DNA of 64,000 nt. Source: Tritrichomonas musculus. Taxonomy: Eukaryota; Parabasalia; Tritrichomonadida; Tritrichomonadidae. Under the pieces are notes generated by a model that was not told where the DNA came from, did not search any database, and saw nothing but the letters and a program-made list of their open reading frames with translations. The position numbers and the translations under genes are program-made. Positions 29,401 through 42,200 of the stretch are shown in pieces. The stretch covers positions 10,292,001 to 10,356,000 of the forward strand of contig JAPFFF010000001.1 in assembly GCA_039105265.1 (NCBI GenBank). The letters run 5' to 3'. How positions within the stretch are numbered: position 1 is the stretch's first letter; each line of letters starts with the position of its first letter.

Positions 29401-32400
29401 TCAATAAATTTAATTTATCATTTTCATCATTGATTTTTCTTTCAACAAACAAGGAATCTTCTCTGCTCATCTGCTTTTTAATTGGATGCGAAAATTCAAA
29501 TGAAAACAACTTATTTATCTTTTTAAAGATTGTCATTTCATTAAATGAGGCTTCGAATGATTGCTCAATCGGCAAGGAGATGCTTTTCAGTGCTGAATCT
29601 GCATTGTGCGATTGATCTATAGGCTCAAAAATAGATAAAGGATGTATATTACTCTCCAAATTTAATGATTCATGCTTATTATTTGGCGTGCTGCGGAGTT
29701 GAAGATTGACCTTAAAGTTGACTTCATCAATTGTTGAATCTGACTTGCTTGAATTATGTGAAATATTCATTTGCTTCAATGGTTTCAATTGTCTTTCTCC
29801 GTTTGCTGTTATCGAGTCAGGCAATTTCAAACTCATTGAGCATTCTGGCAATGGAAGATTGCTTGAATCACTTCTTTCTGTGAATTTAGGTGATTTTCTT
29901 TGGATTGGATTAAAATGATCAATTGAGTTATGATTTTCATTGTATATAGGAACTTCTTGCAATTCAAGTTTAAATGCAAATTCACTTTTCTGTGAAGGAA
30001 TTTTTTGTGCTTGAATTGAATTCAACGGCTGTGATTTATTATTTGATAGATTAAGAAGCAAATCATCAGTTGAGTCATTCAATTCTTTAGTTATTTCAAA
30101 GTCAATCTCATCAATTATTGAATCTGATTGGCTTTCTCGATGAGGAATGTTAATTTGATTCAACGGCTGTGATTTATTATTTGATAGATTAAGAAGCAAA
30201 TCATCAGTTGAGTCATTCAATTCCTTGGTGATATCAAAGTCAATCTCATCAATTATTGAATCTGATTTGTTTTCTCGATGAGGAATGTTAATCTGATTCA
30301 ACGGCTGTGATTTATTATTTGATAGATTAAGAAGCAAATCATCAGTTGAATCATTCAATTCTTTGGTGATATCAAAGTCAATCTCATCAATTATTGAATC
30401 TGATTGGCTTTCTCGATGAGGAACGTTAATCTGATTCAATGGTTTTAATTTCGTTTCTCGAACTGTTGATGTAAAGTCTGGCAATTGTAAATTAATTTCT
30501 TGTGTTTGTAATGGCAAAAGAGAAGGATGAAAATCAATCTTTCCATTTGCATCAGTGAATAAATTCTGGTTTTCTTGGATTGGATTGATTTGTTTTATTG
30601 AGCCATTCAAAGGACTAGAAATGGGAATTTCATGCAAATCAATTGTTATTGTGATTTCATCTTTTTGAGCAGGAATTTTTTGTAATTGAAAAGAATCAAA
30701 TGATTTTGATTTATTACTAAGCAAACTGAGAAGTTGATGATTCGTTTTTGTTTTCAATTCTTTTGTAATTGGAAATTCAATTTCATTAATTAATAATTCT
30801 GATTTATTATCTTTACGTGAAACTTTAATATGATTCAATGGCCTAATTTTTGCTGTTGAAAAATTAGGCAATTGAAAATCAATTTCTTGTGTTCGAAATG
30901 GTAAAAGTGAAGGATGAAAATCAACTTTTCCATTTGTTTCTGTAAACAAAGCTGGCCTTTCTTGAATAGGATTGAACTTGTTTATTGAATCATGAACTTG
31001 ATTAGAAATAGGAATTTCTTGTAAATTAATTGTGAATTCGATTTCATCTCTTCGAGCAGGAATTTTTTTGATTTGAAATGAATCCAATGATTTTGATTTA
31101 TTCTTATCTGAAAGACTGAGATAGAAATTTTTGTCTTTCTTTTCCAATTCTTGAATGATTTTAAATTTAATCTCATTGATTATTAAATGAGATTTATTTT
31201 CTCGATGAGGAATGTTGACTTGATTCAGTGGATTTAATCTAGTTTCACATTTGACTTCAACAAAATCAGGTAATTGCAAATTAAATTGCCGTATTTGCAA
31301 AGGCAAGAGAGAGGATGGAAGATCATTTGATTTCTTTGTTTCTACAGATGCTTGTCTTTCTTTCAAATAATTAGAATTGGATGCAAAATGATTCAAAACA
31401 GGAATCTCTTGTAAATCAAGCGCAAAAGTAATTTCGTTCTTTTGAACAGGAATTCTTTGTTGTTGAATCGATTCAAGTTTTCCAAATTGGCCACTTCTGA
31501 AGTTGAAAAGTAAATGATTCATGCCTGCATTCAATTCATTTGAAATATCGAAATCTATTTCATTAGCAATTGAATAGAAATCAATATTATTTTGATGATT
31601 GCTCATTCGACTTAAATGATTCATTTTTCCTTGTGTTATGAAGTCAGGAAATTGCAATTCAATTGTTCTTGTTCTCAGTGGCAAAAGTGAAGGATGGAGA
31701 CAAATTGCTCCATTTTCTTCCGAAAATAATTCTGGAGCTTTTGGAATAGGAGCAATGCAACCAAATACGTTTAGCAATGAATTTGAATCGGTGAAATCTT
31801 GCAAATCAAGCTTGAATGCAAAATCGGGTTTTTGCACAGGAACATCTTTTTTATGAATTGAATTTAATGATTTGAGGTCAATATCCACAATATTCGAATT
31901 AGACTGATCAAATTGCAAATTTAATTTTTGGTCAAATTCAAAATCAATTCTATCAGCTATTGAAATAAGATCAATTTCATATTGAATGTCATTTATTCTA
32001 GCCAGTGGATTATCTTCAATTCCAGTAATACAATCAGGAACATTCAAATTAATTTCGCCAACTTCCAATGGCAGAAGTGAAGGAGGAAGATCGCATGTAG
32101 GCGTTTGTGGTGTTGGCCTTAGATGATTGATTGAATTTAGATGAATCTGATCAGAAATTGAATTATTTTGCAAATAGACAGATATTGAAAAATCAGCTTT
32201 TGGCTTTGGAATTTTTTGACGATAAATTGTACTCAATGGTTTGCAATTGTTATCAATTAAATCGTCAACTAAAGAATGATTGGATTGAGAATTTATTTCG
32301 TTATCGTTTTCAAAGTCAATTCTATCAACTATTGAAATGAGATTAATTTCATATTGAATGTCATTCAGTCTACATAAAGGCTGCGATTCTTTTGCATGAC

Positions 32401-35371
32401 TCGTTGTTATGAAATCAGGGATTTCTAAATCGATTCTATCTATTTGCAGTGGCAAAAGAGAAGGAGGCAGATCGAATGAATTGTTCCCCTTTGAAAAATA
32501 TTTTGGTGCTTCTGGAATGCGAATTAGATAGGTTATTGAATCAATATGAATTTGGCTAGAAACATCATCATCATGTAAACTAGTTGTGTAAATAAAATCA
32601 ATTTTTTGCATTGGTGTTTTTTGAATGTAAAATGTGCTTAAAAAAGAAAAGCCAGTGTTTACTAGATCTTCAAATAATGAATAATCATTTTGTAGTTGAT
32701 TAAAATCAATTCTAAAATCATTATTTAAACGATGCTTCACGATAACTTTAGCGAAAGTAATAAACGACTTGCTTAACTTAATTGGAAACTCAATTAATTC
32801 ATTACTTTCAATAACAGAATCAGGCACGTGAGGAACAAATTTATCCTTTAATTGAAAATGATCAGGAACTGATTCAGCAACTTCGTTAGCGAGAAATAGA
32901 ATTGGCTTGTTTAGATCGAAATCAGGGAAAACATTGTCAATATTATTGGCCTTCTTAACTGGCAATTCAAAATTATCTATCTGCTTTGATAACATTTGAC
33001 TTCCTTTGTTGGCAAAGTCAAGACTTAGCATTGGCATGTAAGTGGACTCGATGAGCATTTGCGAAATGTTTTCAGATCGAGAAATCTTCTTTTGACAATT
33101 ATAATCAATTTCTTCTTTCATTGCTAAAATATTGCCAAAATTAGGAACGCATTCTTCCCTGATTTCTTTTGGAATGGAAAGTTTTTTAAAGTTCTCAAAA
33201 CTAGAAACAGGAACAGTTACATTCTCAACAGATGGAATTCTGACTGTTTTCAAAATATTGAATGGAATTATTACTTTTTCAATGCATTCAATAAAACCGT
33301 GATTTACTAGATTTGGCTGAATATTTTCAGAACACTGTGAAGCGTTGCTTCTCATTCTTCTATAAAAACCGTTGCAAAGACTTGTATTGAAATTAATTCG
33401 CGGAATTTCAAATAAATTAATTTTATTTTTCTTTGACTCGTCAAAATCAAAATTAATTTCTTTTGAATAGTCAATTGAAAAATTCTGAGGAACATCAAGC
33501 TTTGGAAAAGAAATCGGTTTTATTGAATGTAAAAACAAATTTTGGCTTTCAAAAAGTGAATCATGTGAAATATGAAAATCATTATCAATCGAATCAGAAT
33601 CAAGTAATGATCCACTTCTATTCTCAACAAATTCACGTACAGCATTCGACTTGGAAAAGTTTGACAAATTTGAAACGTCTTGATATGACGATAGAAGTCT
33701 GAAAGAGAACTTTTTGCGAGAAATGACTTCTTGGCGAATGTTGATCTTAGGCAAAGAAACTTGATTAGTTTCCTTAACAAATTTGTACGAATAAGAATTC
33801 CTCGAGATACTAATTAACGGATAAACAAGGTCAAATTTTTCACCAAGATGTGAAGTGACTCTATCAATTTGTTTTGCTTGATTTGGCTGATAATTTGGTC
33901 GAATGACGTCATCATCGTTGTTTCTGGTTAGTAAATAAGAATAAGATGAATCACTGACTTGGGATAATAAATTAATTGACCTTGAAATGTCAAAACCGTC
34001 AATTTTATTTAATGAAACAAAATTGGCTCGATATTTTTCTTTTAATTTCTTATAATTAAAAACATCTTTGAGGACATCAATTCCACTATTACGATTTGTG
34101 GGCGATGTCAGAGGGAATTTATCAAAATTGAATGAAAAACCGTTTAATTCAATTTCCATCACAAATGAAGGAGCCCTGATTTTAGGATAAATGCTTTTAT
34201 ACAAGCTTGTTTTGAAATGCCAATATTCAAATAGCTTCCACTTTTTGAGTTGCCTACTAAAATTCTTTTTATTTAAATAAAATCGACACAATTTTTGTAT
34301 CGTTCTTGCTGAATCATTCTTGATTTTTATTTCATATGCAGAATATGAATAATTTAATGATTTTTGTGTTATAATTCGTGCTTTTTTTAATATCTTAACA
34401 TTTTCATACCAATCTAAAAAGAATTTCTTACAAATTGTCTTGCTCTCAAAAAGTTCTTTAGTGGCAAGTAATTTTCTATTCATTTCGTGAAGTTTATTTT
34501 CTTTCTGCATTTTAATATATTTGAAAAATAATGATGGAAGTTTCGCTTTATAACTTGAATCAGTTAAACATTTTATTTTGTATTTTTGTGACATTTGAAT
34601 CCAACGTTTTCGAAGATTCATGTGATTTCGAATTAAAGAAAATTTTTGTCTTTCATTGTAAAAATAATATTGACGTAAAATTTGACACCATTTATATCTT
34701 ATTATTTCATTTTGGTAGAATTCTTTCATGCTTTTGTATACTAGCTTTTGTGAAATAAATTGCCACTTGAGTCTATAAGCATTATAAATAGTATCTTGAT
34801 AAATAAGATCGTGCGCAAATGAAGTCCATTTGTTTTTTAATTCAATAACAGTGTCTTTGCGGAATTGAAACTGATCATTCCAATCATAAAAATAGCGTTT
34901 GATTAAATTCCTATGATTAAAAATTTCTGCCATTTGCATCTTTCGTGAATTTTTTATAAGCATTTGAGCCAAGTATTGCCATTTCCCTTGATAATTTTGT
35001 GAATATTCAAATTGCAAATTATTTAAAGAAGATTGGATATTGTCTATTCTATATCTAAAAATAATTTTATGAAACATAAATAAAAATAATGTACGTCTTT
35101 TCCATCTATTAAAATATTTTGATTTATTTCGATTACTCAATATATCATATCCAAAATTTAATTTGAAAAGTTTATTGGCTATTCGTTTTATTGCTTTTAG
35201 TCTGATTTTAATGGCAATTTTTTTCCATTTTGTTCGAAGAAGGATTCGATTTTTTAAACGATATATTCTCTTAACTCTTTGCGTAATGTCAATAATATTC
35301 ATAGATTTGTCTGTTTGAGTTGATATATCTGAATCTGATTCGAATAAAATGAAAGTGCTTGAAGAATCCAT
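23393..35371 (-). CDS. Giant repetitive protein (about 3990 aa) with Sfi1/IQ-like N-terminus and acidic tail
   Basis: The first ATG in frame is at 35371 (MDSSSTFILF); the frame is open a little further upstream without an ATG. Residues about 30-370 are very basic, with a Trp every 25-40 residues in helices (KYFNRWKRR, YFYDWNDQF, LKWQFISQK, RKRWIQMSQ) and an IQ-like ARTIQKLCRFYLNKK. This pattern is seen in centrin-binding Sfi1-type proteins. The middle (roughly 950-1900) is built of degenerate units of about 115 aa carrying PSLLPLxxxxxxxxxPDFxT and QKIPxQKxxFxFxLDLQE. The C-terminal third has a second repeat family (KLPNKFEHRFQFPSVNEATI...NPFKQQSASFLFAS) in near-identical copies, separated by Glu/Asp runs, and ends in poly-acidic sequence. 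No enzyme domain is seen. A basal-body or cytoskeletal scaffold is a reasonable guess only. Confidence 0.87.
23719..24033 (-). repeat. Near-identical coding repeat, copy A
   Basis: About 315 bp that recur at 24558-24872 and 25311-25625 with almost no differences. They encode KLPNKFEHRFQFPSVNEA and the following segment, up to LTSKTQGIDLLQIK. Diverged relatives lie near 27000-27240 and 28240-28540. Confidence 0.92.
24558..24872 (-). repeat. Near-identical coding repeat, copy B
   Basis: Second copy. Similarity to copy C extends further on both sides, covering the EKHFCFQEIESIKN stretch and the EEELDLNLEEEMKK linker, so B and C are the younger pair. Confidence 0.92.
25311..25625 (-). repeat. 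Near-identical coding repeat, copy C
   Basis: Third copy, about 753 bp from B. It differs from A and B at very few positions. Confidence 0.92.
25834..26312 (-). repeat. Duplicated 479-bp coding block, copy 1
   Basis: It recurs at 27541-28019 (offset 1707 bp) with about ten differences. It encodes the segment from ENPFQEQ through HEYLPNEDESNINYDLMITE to HNKEPEKDK. Confidence 0.9.
27541..28019 (-). repeat. Duplicated 479-bp coding block, copy 2
   Basis: Partner of 25834-26312. The flanking sequences differ, so the block moved or was converted as a unit. Confidence 0.9.
30020..30433 (-). repeat. Three tandem 138-bp coding repeats
   Basis: Unit starts at 30020, 30158 and 30296, a period of 138 bp (46 codons). 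Each encodes a unit running from PLNQINIPHRE through SDSIIDEIDFDITKEL to LLLNLSNNKSQ. Copies differ by only a few bases. Confidence 0.92.
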
Positions 35372-36202
35372 GATATCTAGCTTCAAGCACTTAATCTATT
35401 TAAAAAGTTCAAGAAAATTTTGAATTGAAATTTGATAAATTAAACGGCTAAGTATATAAAACTTGTATATTTAAAGGGATTCAACTATTAAAATATAATT
35501 AATCCAGTAAATGAATATGATAAAAATAAAATAAAATTCTGAATAATATTCAATTTTTTAAATAATAATTCAATTGTTTTGAATTTTTTAAGGTAGTTAT
35601 GTTTAAATTGAATCCTTTCATAAAAACATTTTTTTCTCTATTAAAGAAAGATATATTTAATTATTTTATTCAGCATATATGCAATTTCATTTGACAAATT
35701 TTATAGAAATCTATAAAAATTAATTTAAATGATTTTATATTTGAAGAAAATGGAAAAGCTGCTGTTGTATAAAGCAAAATATTAGCACCATACGTATTTA
35801 TTCTCTTCTTGACCATTTAATAGTGTTTGTAATTAATTTCATCATTGGTTCATGCCATTATTATTATTGTGAATTAATGCTCTTATCCTTTCATCCATTT
35901 TTTCAATTTTATCAAACATTCATATGATTCATACACAAAAATGTTATTGAGAGCACTGTATATGAAATAAAATTTAGAATATTACAAGTTTTATCAGACT
36001 TTTCTGGATCCATACAACTTTCCAGTAACAAATCTGCAATAAGTAGCTCCCATAATTTTTACCTTCTGAATAAGACAGAAAATACTTGAATAAGATACTG
36101 AATGTGAAATGAACAAGTTTATATAGTCTTTTAAAAGAAAATTTTTCCGAACAAAATGAAAAATTGATGAAAATTTTAATTGACAAAATTTTAGCATAAA
36201 TC
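35372..36202. other. Intergenic region between divergent genes, no gene seen
   Basis: 831 bp of AT-rich DNA between the starts of the giant gene (-) and the USP gene (+), so both promoters lie here. Short frames on the minus strand (35974-36204) lack family features. No tRNA, snoRNA box pair or intron motif was found. Confidence 0.65.
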
Positions 36203-39200
36203 ATGATTCAGCCTGAAGAAGATTATGCAACATGGGCTATGATTGTAGAATCATACGTTGATTCAATCAGTGATTTTCAATTGTTTGTTCCAGATATCAA
36301 CAGATTACTTGAATCTATCGAAAATACAGAAGAACTTCCTGAACCAATAAAATCACAAAAAAAAGAATTTGTTGAACTTATAAGCAAGAAAATTATACCC
36401 CGATTACTCCGCTTTTCTGTTCTAGATGAAACCTCGTTAAATCAGATATTCGAGTTTTTAAAGAGCTCAATAAAATTTTCATTGCACGGAATTAATACTA
36501 ACAATGATGCATATGTTAATATTTGTATCAATATAATTAACAAAAAGGATCACAACTTATTCAGCAAAAATACCAATTTTGATTTTTATCAAAAAATTAT
36601 AGATTATATGAAAGAGATTGAATTTCCAAACGCATGCTTAAATTCATTAAAGTCAAAATCATGTTCAATTGCTATTATCAACGCTGATTTTCAAATATTG
36701 CATGCAATTAACGAAATTGACTTTTGGGAATTAGCTGATCTTTGCATTCAAAGCTTGACACAAATAATAAATAATGAAAAGATGGCAAATATATCAACAA
36801 CCGACGTTTTTAATTTATGTGAACAAATGAGACTAATAGCTACTACATATGATACAATCAACGAAAATTTTGTTTTAAATATTCTCCAAATCATCAAATC
36901 TTTCATCACAAGCAAAATTTTTGAAAAAAGATTTGAAGGATTTAAAGGAATCAGCTATTTCATCAGTGATCAAAAAACATTACCTTATGTATTAAAATGG
37001 TTCAAAGAAAATCCATCTAATATAGACGAATGCCTAAATGGAGAATTCCTTCATACACAATTTATGCAAAATTATCAACTTATTCTTTCAGAACTCGCAG
37101 CATCAGAAATAATTAGTGATGACTACATTGAAAAATTATGGGAATTCCACAAAGTACAACATTCAACGCAACTCTTTGCATTTTATTTAATTTTTGATTC
37201 AATTGCAGCACGATTAAAAGTAGAACATGTCGAACACCTTGTTAAATTATGTGTTAATCCAAATGAAATCAATGAACCGTGGATCAATTTTATGGCAAAA
37301 CTAGGAGCCACCATTGGCAAACGAAATGATTCAAAAAGTTCCTTTATATTAATAAGGAATGCACTTATTAAAATAGCCTTCCCACAAGAATCCAAACCAG
37401 CAACCTCACAAGAACAAGGTGAAAATGATAAGCAAACTCTTGTTAACTTAGCCCAAAACGCTCTTTCTCAAATTTCTCAATATTACTTGACATCTGAAGA
37501 ATTGCACAATCTATGTGAAGAATTCAAACAAAAATGTGGTGATTCAATATTATTCTTCAAATTAATGCAAACTGCAATCGTTGGCGTTCCATTTAATAAT
37601 GAAGAATACTGCAATGACCTTCTTTCAAAAGCTGTTCAATACTTATGCAAATCTAAAGAAGACCATGAAATTATTTATGGCTTCATATTTAATCTCTGTT
37701 TTATTAATAAGATAAAAATACCAGAAGAACTTTTACCTGATTTATTCACAAACAATGACGCTGAATTCTTCAAATTTGCAGTATCTTGTGTTACTGGAGA
37801 TTTAGTATCTACTGAATTTGTTGAAAATTACATATTGGAAGCCAACTTTGACTTAACAAATGATTTCTATGAACTTGTTAAGAATTTCATTTATAAATTA
37901 AATGACTTCCAAACTGTTTTAACAAAACTTCCAATTGTTGGTGAATACATATTATGGAAATTAGCAACAACTAATTCAAACCAACGAACAAACTTCTCCA
38001 ATCTTCTTTCATGGCTCTATACAATGAATGATGGTGTCCATCTGACCGATAAAGATGTCATTAATGCCTTCATCGATACTTGGAGCCATCATTTCAACAA
38101 TTGCACGCCTGAGCAAAGAAATGACAAATACGGATACACTTCTTACATGCTTCAAATCCTCAGATCCTTCATGTATTACTTTGAAGACCCTATTGATGTT
38201 TCTTTATACAATGTAACACGCCATGATCCAAGCTATTCATCAAAATTGCTTAAAGTTACAGCAACAGGCTTGAATTTGCCATCAAATCAAGTTCATTATC
38301 TTCCAGAAAGAATGAAAATGTCTGCTGTTAAGCATCGAATTGCCAAAACCGCAATGATGCCTCAAAATACATTTGTTTTAAATCAATATCAACGTGCTAT
38401 TCCAGATACATCAACATTACTTGAATATGCAAACAAAGATCGCGAAGTATCAATCAACATTAGAATATTAGATGCCGATAAGTTATTACCTCCAGTTTAT
38501 GAAAGAACTTGCGTTCCATCAATCATTTTATCCCAAAATGAAGAAATGATGGAAACATTAGTTAAATTGGTGAAAGAAAATGTTGAAGAAGCCAGATCAT
38601 TATTAGAATTGTTACCTACAATACCTTCTACAACTTTGAAAATCAACGAAATTCAAAAGAAGAAATCATTTAATTACAATGAATTGTTACCAGCTGAATA
38701 TCCATTATTATTTAAATATAATTTTGAGAGCTTGACATCTTCATTCAATGATGAATTCAAGAAAAGTTTTGAAAGAACTGGTGGCTTTTCTTATTTAGTT
38801 GATAGTTTAACTCTTCCATTATTTGGAGATTTGATTCCATTCCTTGATGCACAAATGCCAGATGAGTTGATGAAGAAAGATGCCCAAAAGATATTCGATA
38901 AACTATATCCATCACTTTTAGATCCTTCAATTGACACCTATCCAAACTTGTTCAATGTTGTTCGTGCTTATATCTACAAGATTGTTGAAATTAAAGAAAA
39001 TCCTATAACCTTGAATGAATCTTTATATCCAACAATTGAACAAATTTTATTCAGTGAAAAACAGCCAATTAAAGATTTATCAAGTTATATATTATCAAGA
39101 GTGACAATCCCATTATCAGCATTTACAAGTTTATTAGATAAAGCTAATGATGACTTTTATACAGCAGTTACACCACATATTAATGAATTCAATCAAGAAT

Positions 39201-42200
39201 TATATGACAAATCAAAGAGTGATTTAGATTCAGTTCCATTATTATCAGTTCTTAGTAAATTTTTGGAATTAAATGTTGTTCCAGAAGGTGAAAAAGTTGA
39301 TTTAACACAAAAGTTGATTGACAGATATTTGAAAATCGATTCACCGCCAAGATCTAAAGAATCATTTACTGAAGCAGTCAAATGCTTGTCACATTTGTCT
39401 AACGAAACATTATTAAAGCATCTTCAAGAGCTTCATGAAAACAAAACATTTTACACTGATTGGAGATTAGATGGAGATTCGACGTTTGTTTCCAAGACAG
39501 GCTTCTCTGGTCTTATTAACTTAGGTGTTACATGCTTTTTGAATTCTACACTTCAGCAATTCTTTGCAATTCCACCTCTTCGTAAAGCCATTGTTGAATA
39601 TAACGGAACTGATGATTTCATGATCCAATTGAGGAACTTGTATGCCAAGATGCTCCTTTCTAATGGACGATCAGTTACAACCGAGTCATTAGTTAAAGAA
39701 TGGCGAGGATGGGATGGAGAGAAAATGAATCCACATGTTCAGCAAGATGCTTGTGAATTCTCACAAATGTTGATAGATAAATTAGAAACAGGTCTTGGTG
39801 CACAGTTTGTAAATGGACTCTTCAATGGAACAACTGTTGATCAAATTGAAGGAATTAATGAAGATTATCATTCATCACTAAGCCAACCATTTACAACATA
39901 TCAATTGGCTGTTGCTGGCTATTCCAACTTTGAACAAGCAATGAAAGTTAAGCCTGATTTCTTAACTGGTGATAATCAATATTTTGATGATAAGCAAAAG
40001 AGGAAGATTGACGTTAAAAAGTTCCAACGTATTGGAAAACTTCCTCCTTATTTAATTATTGTATTATCAAGATTTTCTTATAATTATTACTTGAATGAAA
40101 GAAAGAAAATTGATGATCCCTTTGAATTCCCTCTTGATCTCGATTTGAGCGAATACACATGTGTCAAGGATCAAGAAACCAAATATAAACTCAAAGGAGT
40201 TATTATGCATTCAGGAACAGCAATGTTTGGTCATTACATATCATATGTCAATGATCGAAAGAGTGGAAAATGGCTTTGCTGTAATGATTCATCTGTTACT
40301 TACATTGATGAAGCGAAAGTTCTAGAAAATGCATATGGAAAAGAAAAGTCCACAATGAATGGTTTCTTGCTTTTCTATGACAGAATTGATACAACTGCTG
40401 ATTATGAACCAAGCATATCAGATGAAACTAAGCAAACCATTGATAAAGAAAATAGATTGCATGATGAATATAGTCTTTATTGCTCAACTTCATATTTCCA
40501 ATTAATGAAAGCTTTAGTTAGAGATGAAAATAACCTTAGTGATGATTATGCATTAATTGCATTGAAGTACTTCTTCGATACTTATCCATGCACAACATTT
40601 ATTAATTCATATCAAGACTTTAAAGATAATTTAGTTAAAAAACTAGAAAATAGTCAGAACTTAAGAAACATGTTCACTGAATACATATTAGGACCTGTAA
40701 GTCCATTTATTTGCTCACTTGGCTTGTGTCCAGGAGACTCAGTTCGTTCGACTGCGTTGAAATTATTAATGCTAATGAATGAATATCAAGAACAATTCAT
40801 TGTCCGAGTTTATAAAGAAATAGAATCAATAATGCCTTATTATCAATGCTTTAATGAATTCTTCTTGTTCATCGCTGATATAGTAAAACGAAATCATGAT
40901 TATGCAGTGAACAGCAACTTAGGCGAGTTATTAGTTTCATTCATAACAACATCGATTCCTAATTATGTGAAAGAACACACCGAACTTAGACCGGCTTACA
41001 TATATGACAATCTTAACCTTACAGGAATCTTTAATTCAATTTCACTTCTTGGGCTTCAAGAATCATCCACAGATTCATTAATACCATATATATTAAGTGA
41101 TTCCATTTTCAAGAACATTTTATTAACACCAACTGAGAATGAATCATTAATATCATTACTTCATTGTTTTGAAAAACATTCACCAGCGAATGAAAATAAT
41201 GTTGATAACTTTTTCATCAATGAATTCATTCCTAAATCAAGTTTATTGATTGATTTCTATAAGTTTGCAAAACTGATGTTTGAATATTATGGAGCAAGAA
41301 GCTTTGAAATATTATCAAAAGGAAGATTTAAGACAAAGGAAGGAGTAATGACCGATCTTGATTTAGCTCTTTCAATTGCCGCCGAAGCTTCATCAAATCC
41401 AGATTTTAAGAATGAGCTTCTTAAAGGCATGAACCAATGGCTTCTTCCTCTTCTTATTTCATCACAAATGGAGTCTTGCATAGCAATATCATATGCGATT
41501 GCATTTATTGCACCTCATGAAAAGTTCACTGAATTATTCATGTTTCCACAAGCAGGGTCATCGATCCACTTTGTTCGAGTCTTTGGTCATGTTAACTTTA
41601 TACCAGCCTATTTGAAGGATGATGAAGAAAAGCTTTCCAAAGGAGAGCAGCCTTCTAATCCTGCCATAAAGACACTTGAAGAATTGAACAAAGTCAAAGA
41701 GACAGTCATTAAAAATGCAGAAATAATATACAACTATTTGAAAGAAAACGAAGCCGAAGCTGCCAAAAGAATCACTTCTTGTGAGCAATCAAATGGACAC
41801 TTTTATGCTTCTATTGTTGAAAAATTGGCCTTTATCATTGGCAAAACAGACGAAGCTTGTGAATTTCTATTAAAGCTTGCTAAAGATGTACCAGTTAGAA
41901 AGCCTGCTGATCCATTCAGAAGAAACATCATTTCAATGATTGCCAAATACAAGCCTGAATTGATTACAACCGATTTCGTAATGGAATCATTGGGCGATTT
42001 CGCTAACGAAAAGGATCAAACACTCTTCTCAAGAACTGTCTTCCTATTAGAAGCATTTATTCCAATTCTTGATCGTTTTAATCCACCCGATGAATTTGTG
42101 CAAAAGTTCGTCAGTTTTTGTGCATTCTCACAAAGTCCGCAGTCGAACTTCAAGTACAACGTGACTGCTGATTTCATTAAGAAATTAGCAGCTCTTCATC

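Noticed and set aside
35974-36204. Short minus-strand frames upstream of the USP gene
   Set aside because: No family features, no trichomonad splice motifs, and they overlap the USP promoter.
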